A model generated the notes under the pieces. That model was not told the origin of the DNA. It worked only from the letters and a program-made list of their open reading frames with translations, and did not search any database. Made by a program: the position numbers and the translations under genes. A stretch of 64,000 bases of DNA from Shewanella insulae (GTDB lineage Bacteria > Pseudomonadota > Gammaproteobacteria > Enterobacterales > Shewanellaceae): assembly GCF_009831655.1 (NCBI RefSeq), contig NZ_WRPA01000006.1:124001-188000 (forward strand), written 5' to 3'. Below are positions 1 through 9,321 of this stretch, piece after piece. Every line of letters begins with the position of its first letter. Within the stretch, counting starts at the first letter, position 1.

Positions 1-1927
1 CAACAGCGACGAGTGGACCCTGAACCGTTACAGCGAGCTGACCTTCTCCGAGGACAGTAAGCGCCTCTTCTTCGGCCGCGTGCCCGAGGTGAGTCAGCAG
101 TTAGAGTTGCCTAAGGTGGCTAAGGCGGATGATCTCTATGATACTGAGGTGATCACCGGCCAACGTGAGCTAAGGGTGTGGCATGGGGACGACCCGCGCA
201 TCAAGCCAAACGAGGTCAAGCAGTACAAGAAAGAACTGAAACGCACCTATCTTGCAGTGTTGCACCTTGGCTCTAAGCAGGTGGTGCAGCTGGCCGATCA
301 GGCGGTGCCGGATGTTGAGCTTGGTCAGCAGCAGCGCTTCATGCTCGCCAGCACAGATGTGCCTTACCTTAAGATGATCACCTGGGCCGGTTTCTACCGC
401 GACTATTATCTGGTGGATCTCAACACAGGGCGTAAGCAGGCGTTTCTCGTTCAGCAACCTGTTTCTCAGGCGCCTTCGCTGTCGCCTAACGAGCGCTTCG
501 TGGCCTATTATCAGCAGGGCAATATCTTCCTCTATCAGATAGCTCAGGATAGCCGGGTCAAGCTGACCAAAGATTTCAAGACGCCGTTTGCCGATGAAGA
601 TCATGACTATCCGTCTGTGGCCCCCGGTTATGGTTTAGGCCCTTGGGTAGAGGATGGCTCAGCCTTCCTGGCCTACGATAAGTATGATATCTGGCAGTTT
701 AATACCGATTCTCGCGATGCGTTTCGCATCACGGCCGCCAAGGGACGTAAGGCGCAGATCCAGTATCGCGTCACGGGCTTGCTAGATAAGGCGGACAAGC
801 CGGATCTGCTGAAGCCGGATCAGAGCCTCCTGCTGCATGGCTATAACGAACGCACCAAGGGCGACGGTTTCTACAGCGCCAAGGTGGGTGTTTCTGGCGT
901 TAAGCCGCTTATGGAGGGCGACTATAAGCTCAAGCTACTGGCCCGCGCCGAACAGGGTGAACAGGTGCTGTTTTCTAAGGAGCGCTTCGATCTCTACCCG
1001 GATCTCTATGCCAGCGAGCTGCAAAGCCCAGAGCAGGCGACCCGCCAGACCCGCATTGATGACCAGAAGCGCCAGCTTGATTGGGGTAACGCCGAGTTGG
1101 TGCACTGGACCAACGGTGACGGCAAGCCGCTCGATGGCGTGCTGATCAAGCCTTCTAACTATGTGGCCGGTAAGCGCTACCCTGTGCTGGTCTATTTCTA
1201 CCGTTTCATGAGCGACAGGCTGCATGCCTTCCCAGACATGAAGCTGAACCACAGACCAAACTTTGCCTGGTATGCCGATAACGGCTACGCCATCTTCCTG
1301 CCGGATATCCGTTTCGAGGTGGGTTACCCTGGTGCGAGCTCGGTTCAGGCACTGACCTCTGGGGTGCAGAAGCTGATTGATATGGGCATCGCCGATGCGA
1401 ACGCGGTAGGTATTCAGGGCCACTCCTGGGGCGGCTACCAGACCGCCTTTGCCGTGACGCAGACCTCTATCTTCAAGGCGGCGGTAAGTGGCGCGCCCGT
1501 GTCTAACATGACCAGCGCCTATAGCGGCATTCGTCACGGCACAGGGCTGGCGCGTCAATTCCAGTATGAGACCGGACAGAGCCGTATCGGTGAAAGCCTG
1601 TTTAAGTCGCCGCAGAAATATATCGAAAACTCTCCCGTCTTCTATGTGGAGCGCATCAAGACGCCTATGATGATCATGTTTGGCGATAAAGATGATGCAG
1701 TGCCCTGGGAGCAAGGTGTCGAGCTGTATCTGGCCATGCGCCGCGCCGGTAAGGATGTGGTGTTCCTCCAGTATCAGGATGAGCCACATCATCTGAAGAA
1801 ATACCCTAATAAGCTCGACTATAGCCTGCGCATGATGCAATACTTCGATCATTACCTGAAGGGTAAGCCAGCGCCCGAGTGGCTGACTCGGGGAGAGGCC
1901 TATCAGGAGTTTAAGAAGGCGGGCTAA
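1..1927 (+). CDS. S9 family peptidase (prolyl oligopeptidase type), 5' end cut by window edge
   Basis: The open frame enters from the left edge (reading from base 2), so the GTG at 80 is internal; about 641 C-terminal residues are visible. The first part looks like a beta-propeller/WD40-like region. The last ~250 residues are an alpha/beta hydrolase. The nucleophile Ser is in GHSWGG (Ser codon 1424-1426), the acid is in GDKDDAVPW (Asp near 1691) and the base is in DEPHHLKK (His near 1787). This triad order is that of S9 serine peptidases, which cleave short peptides. A strong terminator follows. No signal peptide can be judged because the N terminus is missing. Family assignment is secure; substrate is unknown. 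Confidence 0.9.
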   Translation, partial: NSDEWTLNRYSELTFSEDSKRLFFGRVPEVSQQLELPKVAKADDLYDTEVITGQRELRVWHGDDPRIKPNEVKQYKKELKRTYLAVLHLGSKQVVQLADQAVPDVELGQQQRFMLASTDVPYLKMITWAGFYRDYYLVDLNTGRKQAFLVQQPVSQAPSLSPNERFVAYYQQGNIFLYQIAQDSRVKLTKDFKTPFADEDHDYPSVAPGYGLGPWVEDGSAFLAYDKYDIWQFNTDSRDAFRITAAKGRKAQIQYRVTGLLDKADKPDLLKPDQSLLLHGYNERTKGDGFYSAKVGVSGVKPLMEGDYKLKLLARAEQGEQVLFSKERFDLYPDLYASELQSPEQATRQTRIDDQKRQLDWGNAELVHWTNGDGKPLDGVLIKPSNYVAGKRYPVLVYFYRFMSDRLHAFPDMKLNHRPNFAWYADNGYAIFLPDIRFEVGYPGASSVQALTSGVQKLIDMGIADANAVGIQGHSWGGYQTAFAVTQTSIFKAAVSGAPVSNMTSAYSGIRHGTGLARQFQYETGQSRIGESLFKSPQKYIENSPVFYVERIKTPMMIMFGDKDDAVPWEQGVELYLAMRRAGKDVVFLQYQDEPHHLKKYPNKLDYSLRMMQYFDHYLKGKPAPEWLTRGEAYQEFKKAG

Positions 1928-1942
1928 GCCTGACAGTATGTT

Positions 1943-1968
1943 TAAGCCGGGCAGTGCCCGGCTTTTTT
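1943..1968 (+). terminator. Rho-independent terminator after S9 peptidase gene
   Basis: Arms AAGCCGGGC and GCCCGGCTT with a 3-nt loop are followed by a T6 run. It sits 16 nt after the peptidase stop codon. Confidence 0.9.
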
Positions 1969-2029
1969 ATGGCATGCCGACAAAGGCTATCTCATTGTAG
2001 GAAGCCTTACTAAAGGAGCGTAAAGCAAG

Positions 2030-2512
2030 ATGGAGCAGGGTATGACACAAAACGATAGCAAGGGGCCCTGCGTCAAGGTGCCGCCTCCCTTAATTTTTAT
2101 TCTCTCCATGGCCGCGGCATTTGGTCTGGAGCAGTTATATCCAATGGCGCAGGCAGCCCACCCCCTTGGGCAGCTGATGGGGGGCGTTTTACTATTGGTT
2201 TCTTGCCTGGTTTTAGTGCATCTGTTGGTGATCTTCAGGCGGCAGCAGACGGCCATCGAGCCCTGGAAGCCTACCTCCAGCATCATTACCTCTGGCTATT
2301 ATGGCTATAGCCGTAATCCCATCTATGTGGCTTTCTGTGGGTTTCCCATAGGGTTAGGGCTTTTGTTAGCTTCTCCCTGGCTATTGCTCAGTACCTTGCC
2401 TGCCTGTCTGGGGGTCTATTGGTTGGCGATTCGCCGGGAGGAGGCCTATCTGCTGGCTAAGTTTCCCAAGGAATATGGGGCGTATTTAAGCAGTGTCAGG
2501 CGCTGGTTGTAA
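2030..2512 (+). CDS. Isoprenylcysteine carboxyl methyltransferase/PEMT-family membrane protein
   Basis: 160 residues with about four hydrophobic membrane segments. The C-terminal half has the family signature: GYYGYSRNPIYVAF (RNPxY motif, residues ~89-102), then REEAYLLAKFPKEYGAYLSSVRRWL, where the E...F...Y pattern contributes to SAM binding in ICMT/phospholipid methyltransferase-like proteins. The family methylates isoprenylated or lipid substrates in eukaryotes; the bacterial substrate is not known. Start: ATG 2030 preceded by AAAGGAG about 11 nt upstream; ATG 2042 is an alternative. It stands alone between a terminator and a convergent gene. Confidence 0.8.
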   Translation: MEQGMTQNDSKGPCVKVPPPLIFILSMAAAFGLEQLYPMAQAAHPLGQLMGGVLLLVSCLVLVHLLVIFRRQQTAIEPWKPTSSIITSGYYGYSRNPIYVAFCGFPIGLGLLLASPWLLLSTLPACLGVYWLAIRREEAYLLAKFPKEYGAYLSSVRRWL

Positions 2513-2535
2513 CAGCGCCTTTAGCATCTTAGCGA

Positions 2536-2922
2536 TTAACCGCCGATGGGGGAGTCGAGATATTGCTGATAGGTGTCCTGGCCCCAGGCGATCAGCTTAT
2601 TGTTTTTAAACAGCAGCGGCGTACACTCGTCGCGTGTGGTCTCGCCGTCTGATTTGCTGTGATGGGTGCGATAGAAGAGCACCTGCAGGGTATCTTGGTT
2701 AGTGCTCTTGGCCTCGGAGAAGTCGGCCTTACCCATGAGTGTCTTGATCTGCTCTATCGGTTGTCCTATGGACAGCTCGGTTAACTTGGCGTTGTTATAG
2801 GCCTGTCTGTCTTCCCAGTCCATATCGTCTGGTGTTGGTTCATAAACCAGGACGACGACGGCGACAAAGGCCAAATAGGCCGCAAAGATTGAGCCTATGA
2901 TCACTGGAACTTTAGATTTCAT
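2536..2922 (-). CDS. DUF3192-like small membrane-anchored protein
   Basis: 128 residues from the chosen ATG: one N-terminal membrane helix (residues ~5-25), then a soluble domain with LSIGQPIEQIKTLMGKADFSEA and LQVLFYRTHH...DECTPLLFKNNKLIAWG. This layout (helix, then a SmpA/BamE-like 'GxxxxxVxxLMGxPD' hairpin domain) resembles the DUF3192 family of Shewanella and Vibrio. An upstream in-frame ATG at 2943 has no ribosome site, whereas ATG 2922 is preceded by AAGG, so the shorter start is preferred. Function unknown. It is convergent with the methyltransferase gene. Confidence 0.75.
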   Translation of the reverse strand: MKSKVPVIIGSIFAAYLAFVAVVVLVYEPTPDDMDWEDRQAYNNAKLTELSIGQPIEQIKTLMGKADFSEAKSTNQDTLQVLFYRTHHSKSDGETTRDECTPLLFKNNKLIAWGQDTYQQYLDSPIGG

Positions 2923-3074
2923 CTTACCTTGGGATCCTTCCATGCTGCGGGTGTATCTGCAGTGGATTAAACCACTGCAACATATTGGTTACAATATAAA
3001 GCAGATGAAAAAGGGATGGTAGTGTCGTTTTCGCTTACCGCCGAGAGAAAGCCAAGAAATAAGTAACCGAATGT

Positions 3075-3845
3075 TTACGCCTTTGTCGTCTGCGCAACCC
3101 TGAAGTTCGCCAGGCGGGTATTGAGGGGGATATCGGTCTGCAGCTGCACCAGTTTATAGCTCAGTCTCGCTAGAGCCCGTCCCTCTTCAAGCTTCTTGGC
3201 CTGTTTGGCACCTATCTTATCCAGTGACGCGTAGACGTTGGCCAGGGTGCGGAAGGTTTTCAGCAGTTCACAGGCCGACTTAGGACCTATACCTGGGATG
3301 CCGGGGATCTTGTTGCCGCTGTCGCCGGCCATGGCGAGAAAATCGATAAACTGACTGCGATCGACCCCCAATTGATGCTCACGATCTTCTATGGTGATCG
3401 CCTGCTGATTAAAGTGATCCCATAGCTGTATGTTAGGGGAAAGCAGCTGGGTAAAGCCCTTGTCGGTGGAGACGATGATCGCCTCGCCATTGGCTTTCAC
3501 CATCTTGCTGGCCAGGGTCGCGATCACATCATCGGCCTCGGCAACGGCATCTATGGAGTGAAACCCCCGCTCGGCGAGATGTTGTTTAAGGGCTGGGAGG
3601 GTCTGACTAAGTGCCTCGGGCATGGGTTTGCGTCCCTTCTTATAGTCTTCATAGAGCTGTTTGCGCCAGGAGATGGCGTCGCCGTCCCAGACCAGGGTGA
3701 CGTGACTGGGCTTATGCTTACCCAGTAGCTTACGGCAGGCTGAGGTGACCCTCTCCGCCAAGCCGTTGACATCGCTCTCATTTGGTTGGGCGGCGTGGAT
3801 ACGCCGCACCAGGTTAAGTCCATCTATGATTAAAAATCGGTTCAT
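3075..3845 (-). CDS. xni: Flap endonuclease Xni (ExoIX)
   Basis: 256 residues, the usual length for Xni, which corresponds to the 5'-3' nuclease domain of DNA polymerase I without the polymerase. The N-terminal IDGLNLVRR and AEADDVIATLA motifs carry metal-binding acidic residues (Asp in IDGLN, DD in EADDV), and STDKGFTQLL is also typical. The helix-hairpin-helix GIPGIGPKSACELL (residues ~180-193) binds DNA. Xni lacks some metal-binding acids of the canonical family and acts on 5' flap structures. It is followed on the same strand by nothing close and preceded by ppnN, 18 nt apart, so the two may be co-transcribed. Confidence 0.93.
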   Translation of the reverse strand: MNRFLIIDGLNLVRRIHAAQPNESDVNGLAERVTSACRKLLGKHKPSHVTLVWDGDAISWRKQLYEDYKKGRKPMPEALSQTLPALKQHLAERGFHSIDAVAEADDVIATLASKMVKANGEAIIVSTDKGFTQLLSPNIQLWDHFNQQAITIEDREHQLGVDRSQFIDFLAMAGDSGNKIPGIPGIGPKSACELLKTFRTLANVYASLDKIGAKQAKKLEEGRALARLSYKLVQLQTDIPLNTRLANFRVAQTTKA

Positions 3846-3863
3846 CTTATCTCTAGCGCAGGG

Positions 3864-5216
3864 TTAGGTGGCGATCCGATAACAGGGGACATAGGCTGTG
3901 CCGGGCAGCTTCATGCGCTGCTGATCCACAAAGGCCTGTAGCAGGGTGTCCATCAACTTCATCAGTTGCTTATCTCCCCTGAGTTCGAAGGGCCCCGAGC
4001 GCTCTATCTCTCTCATGGTATCTACCTTGACGTTGCCCGCCACTATACCAGAAAACGCCCGTCTGAGGTTGGCCGCTAGCTCTGCCTTGTTGGACTGGAA
4101 GTAGAGGCTGAGGTTGCTCATGATCTCATGATCCGGCACGAAGGGCAGCTGAAACTCGGGCTCTATCTTTAGCGACCAGTTGTACTGGTAGGAATCGCCC
4201 GTGTCTCTGCGATGCTGTTTGATGAGCGTCATGCCATGGCTCATGATCCGGGCCACCCGCACAGGGTCGTCGATGACGATCTCATACTTGCTCTGGGCCT
4301 CCTCGCCTAAGGTGGCGGCGACAAACTCATCTATCTTGAGAAAGTAATCGGCACTCTCTCTCGGACCTGTGAGGACCAAGGGGAAGGGGATGTTGGTATT
4401 TTCCTTGTTGAGTAGGATCCCCAGCAGGTAGAGTAGCTCCTCGGCGGTGCCGGCACCACCTGGGAAGATCACTATGCCGTGCCCCAGGCGCACGAAGGCC
4501 TCCAGGCGTTTCTCTATGTCGGGCAAGATCACCAGCTCGTTGACTATCTGATTGGGGGGCTCGGCGGCGATGATACTGGGCTCTGTCAGGCCGACATAGC
4601 GGGCGGTACGCACCCGCTGTTTGGCATGGCCGATGGCGGCGCCCTTCATGGGCCCTTCCATGGCTCCCGGCCCGCAGCCGGTACAGATATCCATGCTGCG
4701 TAGCCCCAGCTCGTAACCTACCTCCCGGGTGTACTGGTATTCATTGGCGTCTATGCTGTGGCCACCCCAACAGACCACTATGTTGGGGTCTTGGCGCGGG
4801 ATCACCTGGGCGTTTCTCAGTATGTCGAACACCACGTTAGTGATATGGCTGGAGTTGGTCAGGTTGATGTGTTTCAGGTTGTCGTAGCGATCGCTGAGGT
4901 AGACGATATCCCTGAGTACCGCAAACAGGTGCTCCTGGATCCCGGCAATGATGTGGCCATCGACAAAGGCGGCCTCGGGGGGATTAACCAGCTCTATCTT
5001 GATGCCACGCTCGCGTCTGAGTACGTTGATGTTGAAGTTGCTGTATTGCTTGAAGAGGGTGCCGGCGTTGTCGCTCTTCAGTCCCGAGGCGAGTACCGCC
5101 AGGGAGCAGCTGCGAAAGAGTTGATAGAGTTCACTACTTGCATTTTGCTTGAGGCGATCAACTTCCAACTGGGAAAGTTGATCCATACTGCCTCTGGGAC
5201 TGATGTTGACGATCAT
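3864..5216 (-). CDS. ppnN: Nucleotide 5'-monophosphate nucleosidase PpnN (YgdH, LOG family)
   Basis: 450 residues, close to E. coli PpnN (454). The central Rossmann-like LOG domain carries the active-site loop [16 protein letters not shown] and the [14 protein letters not shown] segment. The family signature PGGxGTxxE binds the ribose phosphate. Long N- and C-terminal domains, as in PpnN, bind (p)ppGpp in E. coli. The enzyme hydrolyses purine and pyrimidine NMPs to base plus ribose 5-phosphate. It is the likely first gene of a ppnN-xni unit. relA lies in the same window, so both the alarmone synthase and an alarmone-regulated enzyme are present. Confidence 0.93.
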   Translation of the reverse strand: MIVNISPRGSMDQLSQLEVDRLKQNASSELYQLFRSCSLAVLASGLKSDNAGTLFKQYSNFNINVLRRERGIKIELVNPPEAAFVDGHIIAGIQEHLFAVLRDIVYLSDRYDNLKHINLTNSSHITNVVFDILRNAQVIPRQDPNIVVCWGGHSIDANEYQYTREVGYELGLRSMDICTGCGPGAMEGPMKGAAIGHAKQRVRTARYVGLTEPSIIAAEPPNQIVNELVILPDIEKRLEAFVRLGHGIVIFPGGAGTAEELLYLLGILLNKENTNIPFPLVLTGPRESADYFLKIDEFVAATLGEEAQSKYEIVIDDPVRVARIMSHGMTLIKQHRRDTGDSYQYNWSLKIEPEFQLPFVPDHEIMSNLSLYFQSNKAELAANLRRAFSGIVAGNVKVDTMREIERSGPFELRGDKQLMKLMDTLLQAFVDQQRMKLPGTAYVPCYRIAT

Positions 5217-5289
5217 GGCGACTCCTTAGCAGCAGACTCGAGCCATGACACCGGGGAAAAGGGTTGAGAGTCCTGAGGAAGCCCCAGGA

Positions 5290-6846
5290 TTAGGCGTCAA
5301 TTATCACTCTGTCTCTGCTTTCATGTTTGGCCTTGTAGAGTGCTGCGTCGGCGCGTTCGAAGGTTTCGCTTATCTGCTCGTTTTCAAGAATTTGTGCAGC
5401 ACCTATTGATACTGTAACTGTAATTCTCTGATTTTTAAACTTAAAGGGAATATTTTTTACTTTTTCTCTCACGCGATTCAACAGATGCTCTATGTCGTTA
5501 GCCGAGACATCCGGGATCAGGAGGACAAACTCCTCACCGCCGTAACGGGCCACAAACTCAGATTCTCGCAGGGAGTTTTTCAGTGCCATAGAGATCACCT
5601 GTAGCGTCTTATCTCCAGTACTGTGGCCAAAGTTATCGTTGATGGACTTGAAGTGATCTATGTCGGCCACGGCGACCCATAGGGGATGACGATGGCGTTG
5701 ATAGTTGCGGAACTCCTGTTCCATACGCTCTTCCAGAGCCGCACGATTGGGCAGCTGTGTCAGGGTGTCAAGCAGGTTGAGTTTCTGCTGTTCGAACAGG
5801 CGTTCTTTATAGGCATTGGCCTCTTTACTTAGCTCGTTGAGCTCGTCACGCATGGTCTCTATGGATTTGCGCAGCATCGCCTGTTCGCGCTGCTCCAGGG
5901 CCTCTTTGCGTCCCAAGGCGGTACGGATAGAGGCTAACTGCTCGGTGACCTGTAGCTTGAGGTGGTCTATGTCGTCAATGTCGATAATGGCATCGCCAAC
6001 ATTGTCGACCCGTGAGTTGATCTCACGGTTGAGCTGTTTCTTTAGCTGATAGCTACGCTGATTGCTGTTGTAGGAGTCGTTTACCACCTCGCGCACCGCC
6101 GAGAGGGCGTCGTTGAGGGCGTAGAGGAACTCCTGGGAGGCGCTCTTCTCCAGCGCGATGTTCTCCAGCAGCAGGGAGAGTATGGTCTGATAGGCATCGA
6201 TCAGCCCATCGACGTCAATTTCGGCGGCCAGGTAATCCTTGATCACCAACACTTGATCGCGCTGATCCTTACGAAACTCGATCTCCGAGATCATCTGTGC
6301 CAGTTCATGGGCCAGCTGCCTGTGTTTGGGCAGGACCTCTAACTTGTCTCCCTGGCTGAGGCGTTCATGCATGATGGCTTCGAAGAAACCGACCAGCCGC
6401 TCGACCTTAGGGAAGTAATCCCAATAGGTGTGGAATGGTTTACCCAAGTCCTGCTTATAGTAGGCGATCTCTTTCTTAAGTTTTTCCGGTATGGAGTCGA
6501 CACGTTGCAGCTGGCGTATCACCTTGGCGAGGCTGGCGCGACCGTCTTCGAGTTGGCCCATCACGTGATGATATTGCTGCTTGAGTAGCTGCTCGACCTC
6601 GAGCAGATCCGGCAGTACTTCGTCGATATGTTCGACGTTGAGCAGGTTATGACGTAGCTTGGCCAGTTTGTTGTCCAGCTCTATGCTCTGCCCCTTACAG
6701 GCCAGGCTGAGATGGCCAATAAACTGCAACAGCGAACTCTGGCTCTGGGCCTTCTGATCCTTGAGTTCTTCCAATGCGATTTTGGCAGAATGGAGTTTCT
6801 GCTGAAGGAGCGATACTTGGGAAAGGCTTGTCATAGCGTCTTTCAT
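5290..6846 (-). CDS. GGDEF-domain diguanylate cyclase with long coiled-coil N terminus
   Basis: The C-terminal ~165 residues form a complete GGDEF domain: DTLTQLPNRAALEERM, WVAVADIDHFKSINDNFGHSTGDKTL and the active-site motif ARYGGEEFVLLIPD (GGEEF), so c-di-GMP synthesis is expected. An allosteric I-site RxxD is not obvious upstream of GGEEF (LRESEF). The first ~340 residues are charged and helical with coiled-coil character (KLHSAKIALEELKDQKAQSQ and others) and no membrane segment, so it should be cytosolic. The start chosen is ATG 6846, preceded by AAGG at a good distance; a TTG start at 6861 is also open. The input signal is unknown. Confidence 0.92.
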   Translation of the reverse strand: MKDAMTSLSQVSLLQQKLHSAKIALEELKDQKAQSQSSLLQFIGHLSLACKGQSIELDNKLAKLRHNLLNVEHIDEVLPDLLEVEQLLKQQYHHVMGQLEDGRASLAKVIRQLQRVDSIPEKLKKEIAYYKQDLGKPFHTYWDYFPKVERLVGFFEAIMHERLSQGDKLEVLPKHRQLAHELAQMISEIEFRKDQRDQVLVIKDYLAAEIDVDGLIDAYQTILSLLLENIALEKSASQEFLYALNDALSAVREVVNDSYNSNQRSYQLKKQLNREINSRVDNVGDAIIDIDDIDHLKLQVTEQLASIRTALGRKEALEQREQAMLRKSIETMRDELNELSKEANAYKERLFEQQKLNLLDTLTQLPNRAALEERMEQEFRNYQRHRHPLWVAVADIDHFKSINDNFGHSTGDKTLQVISMALKNSLRESEFVARYGGEEFVLLIPDVSANDIEHLLNRVREKVKNIPFKFKNQRITVTVSIGAAQILENEQISETFERADAALYKAKHESRDRVIIDA

Positions 6847-7037
6847 TCTAGACCTTATCAATAAACTTCAGCGTCAGTTGGTGGAAGAAACTTCTATCTT
6901 GGAAAGCAGTTAGAAGTTGCCGAAGCGTTTTACCTTTGGCTGATGGAGACCTATATGAGACCAATGGTATCCGATCCCCTAGCTTATGCAAATGCACCGT
7001 CGAGGGTATGTGACCCAGGCAGTATACTTTTACGAAA

Positions 7038-9194
7038 TTATGTGGATTCTGCATCGTTTGCTTCCTGCCATTTGGGCCAGTGGATCAGCGCCTTATTCTC
7101 ATTGCACTCGACCTTAACCAATCCTCGGCTGATTCCTTTTTCCAAGTGTAAGTATAGCGGGTTAGATAAAATTGCTGCCGGCGCAAAATTGAGCGGCGTG
7201 ATGCTGACATAGCAATCTTTTTGTGTCCCAAGACTCATGGCGCCAGCCACCAACATCTGCAGCACATTGAAATAGGTATCGGGCGCCACCTTGATGTCTG
7301 GATTGCCCAGTAGCGGCACCCTGATACAGCCAATCTTGAAGTGGGCGCCTCGAGTCTGAGACTGCTCATCGAGCAGGCTACGGATCTGCTCCAGTAGGAT
7401 CTGCTGTGGCGTCAACTTTTTCAGGCACAGAAGGATGAGCCCAGGACGGATCAGGTAGGCTTCCCCTTCCAGTGCCCGGCTGAGGGTATCCATAAGACGC
7501 GCCTTGGTCTCTAGGTAGATCTCGGCGCCCAGTGTCTGATCCAGTTTATGACCCTCGTCGAGAGACAGCAGCGCCAGTTGGGCGATATCTTCACCCTGAC
7601 TCATACGGGCGATGAAGCCGTGATAACCCGGCAGCTGGCTGATGGGCTCCTGGTTTACCTTCTGTTTAAGGTTGGTTAGCTGCTGCTTTAGCTTGGCCTT
7701 GCCGCGCCATTGATTGACGCCAACCAGGGCCAGCAGCAGGCTCACGATAAAGATGATGCTGGCCGCCAGCCTAAACTGATGGGCCTGCTTCTCCTGCACC
7801 TTGTTTGACGCCTGAAGCTGGCTGAGTTGAAGCTTGAGTTGCTGTTCGGCCAAGACGCTCGGGCTATAGTCTGAAGGCTTCTGGTTCTCTTGCTCGAAAT
7901 ATTGGCTAAGGGAGATCAGCTCCTCCAATGCGGCCAGCGCCTTGTCGATATCGCCCAGTTCCTTAAGGGCACGGGTCTTATATTGCAGGGCTTCAAACAT
8001 CTGTTCCGGCAGCTTTTTCTCCCGGGCTAAGACAAAGGCCTTGGCGGCGTAGGCATTGACCATGCTCCAGTCGTTCAGCTGACTGGCCACCTGGGCGATC
8101 AACAGATCGTTATAAATCAGATAGTGCTTGCTCTTTTTTTGCAGAAATAGACCGTTAGCCTTGATGAGGTTATTCAGGGCCCGCTCGGGCTCCTTGTTGT
8201 TGAAATAGGCTTCTCCCAGGTTGTGAAGATTGAGGGCCTGGCCGGTCAGGTTTCCGCGTTTGACATCTATCTGCTGGGCATTGAGGTAGTAATCGATCGC
8301 CTGATTCCAGCGCTCCTGTTCGCCATATACCATGGCGATCACCGTCATGGCGCTGGAAAGATAATTGTCTTTACCTATCTTGGTGAAACCGTCGGCGGCC
8401 TTGTGGGCATAAGTTAGCGCCTCATCCCAAGATTTGAGATCTCGATAGACGCGGGCCAGACGCAGCGACAAGATGGCGTTTAGGAAGGGCTTGTCCAGTC
8501 CTTCGGCTAGGCGGATCGCCTCGGTGTAGTGCTGCAGCGCCTTGGCAAACTGATCTTCGCTGCCGTAGAGACGCCCCAGTGTCGCCTCGGCCTTGGCAAT
8601 CAGATAGTCGTCCCTGAACTGGTAGGCCAGCTCTCGGTACTGGTTGAGGTGGGTGAGGGCGGCATTCTTCTGTAGCGTGATGCGGTAGAGATCGCCCAGC
8701 TGGTAATGAATGCTGTGCAGCAGGAGTTGCGTCGCGAGATCTTCGCTGGCCTTGAGATGCCCCAGTGCCTGTTGGTAATGGGTGATCGCCTGTTGATAAT
8801 CTTGTTTTTCCCGCCCAATTTTTCGCCCCTCGAGCATCAGTAGGTAGGCCTTGTCGTAGGACGTGTCGGCGATGATTTCCAGTTGGGTCATCACCTGCTG
8901 CGCCTTATCCATGGCATCATCGACCCCGATGCCCGGCTCTAGATAGACACGGGCCAGCCATTGCAACTGTTGCTCCAGCTCCTGGCTGCTAAAACCCTGG
9001 CTGTCGGCAAGATGGTTGAATTCTGCCTGGTTGGTAAACTCGATGGGGAAGGAGAGGCTGGCAATGGTGTCTTGGTAAAACTCAGGCGCCGACTCTTTGA
9101 ATTTAACCTCTTTGCTGACCAATTGGCTGAAGGCCGCATAGGTGGAGGCACAATAGCCAAAGAACAGAACCAGACTGTAGAGAAAAATGCGCAT
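7038..9194 (-). CDS. TPR-repeat membrane protein with degenerate GGDEF-like C-terminal domain
   Basis: 718 residues. An N-terminal signal peptide (MRIFLYSLVLFFGYCASTYA) precedes about eight TPR-type helix pairs across residues ~110-420, e.g. TLGRLYGSEDQFAKALQHYTEAIRLA and HNLGEAYFNNKEPERALNNLIKAN. Next come a coiled coil, one membrane helix (LAASIIFIVSLLLALVGVNQW, ~475-495) and a cytosolic tail. The tail, LPGYHGFIARMSQ...ALLSLDEGHKLDQTLGAEIYL...YLIRPGLILLCL, follows the GGDEF fold pattern but lacks GGDEF, so it is probably catalytically dead. Thus the TPR part is periplasmic and the output part cytosolic. The start ATG has only a weak ribosome site. The neighbouring downstream gene is an active cyclase. 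Confidence 0.82.
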   Translation of the reverse strand: MRIFLYSLVLFFGYCASTYAAFSQLVSKEVKFKESAPEFYQDTIASLSFPIEFTNQAEFNHLADSQGFSSQELEQQLQWLARVYLEPGIGVDDAMDKAQQVMTQLEIIADTSYDKAYLLMLEGRKIGREKQDYQQAITHYQQALGHLKASEDLATQLLLHSIHYQLGDLYRITLQKNAALTHLNQYRELAYQFRDDYLIAKAEATLGRLYGSEDQFAKALQHYTEAIRLAEGLDKPFLNAILSLRLARVYRDLKSWDEALTYAHKAADGFTKIGKDNYLSSAMTVIAMVYGEQERWNQAIDYYLNAQQIDVKRGNLTGQALNLHNLGEAYFNNKEPERALNNLIKANGLFLQKKSKHYLIYNDLLIAQVASQLNDWSMVNAYAAKAFVLAREKKLPEQMFEALQYKTRALKELGDIDKALAALEELISLSQYFEQENQKPSDYSPSVLAEQQLKLQLSQLQASNKVQEKQAHQFRLAASIIFIVSLLLALVGVNQWRGKAKLKQQLTNLKQKVNQEPISQLPGYHGFIARMSQGEDIAQLALLSLDEGHKLDQTLGAEIYLETKARLMDTLSRALEGEAYLIRPGLILLCLKKLTPQQILLEQIRSLLDEQSQTRGAHFKIGCIRVPLLGNPDIKVAPDTYFNVLQMLVAGAMSLGTQKDCYVSITPLNFAPAAILSNPLYLHLEKGISRGLVKVECNENKALIHWPKWQEANDAEST

Positions 9195-9321
9195 TTTTGT
9201 AGCATCACCGAGCCGCAGGCGGGCGTATTATGTTTTTAGAATTCTGTCCGCAGTGTGAGTGACAAATCGCGTTATACTGACGAACTTCACATTACAACTA
9301 TGATAACAGAAGGAAGCCAGA

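Noticed and set aside
935-1852. 305-residue minus-strand frame inside the S9 peptidase gene
   Set aside because: Antisense shadow of a clearly coding gene, created by high GC third positions.
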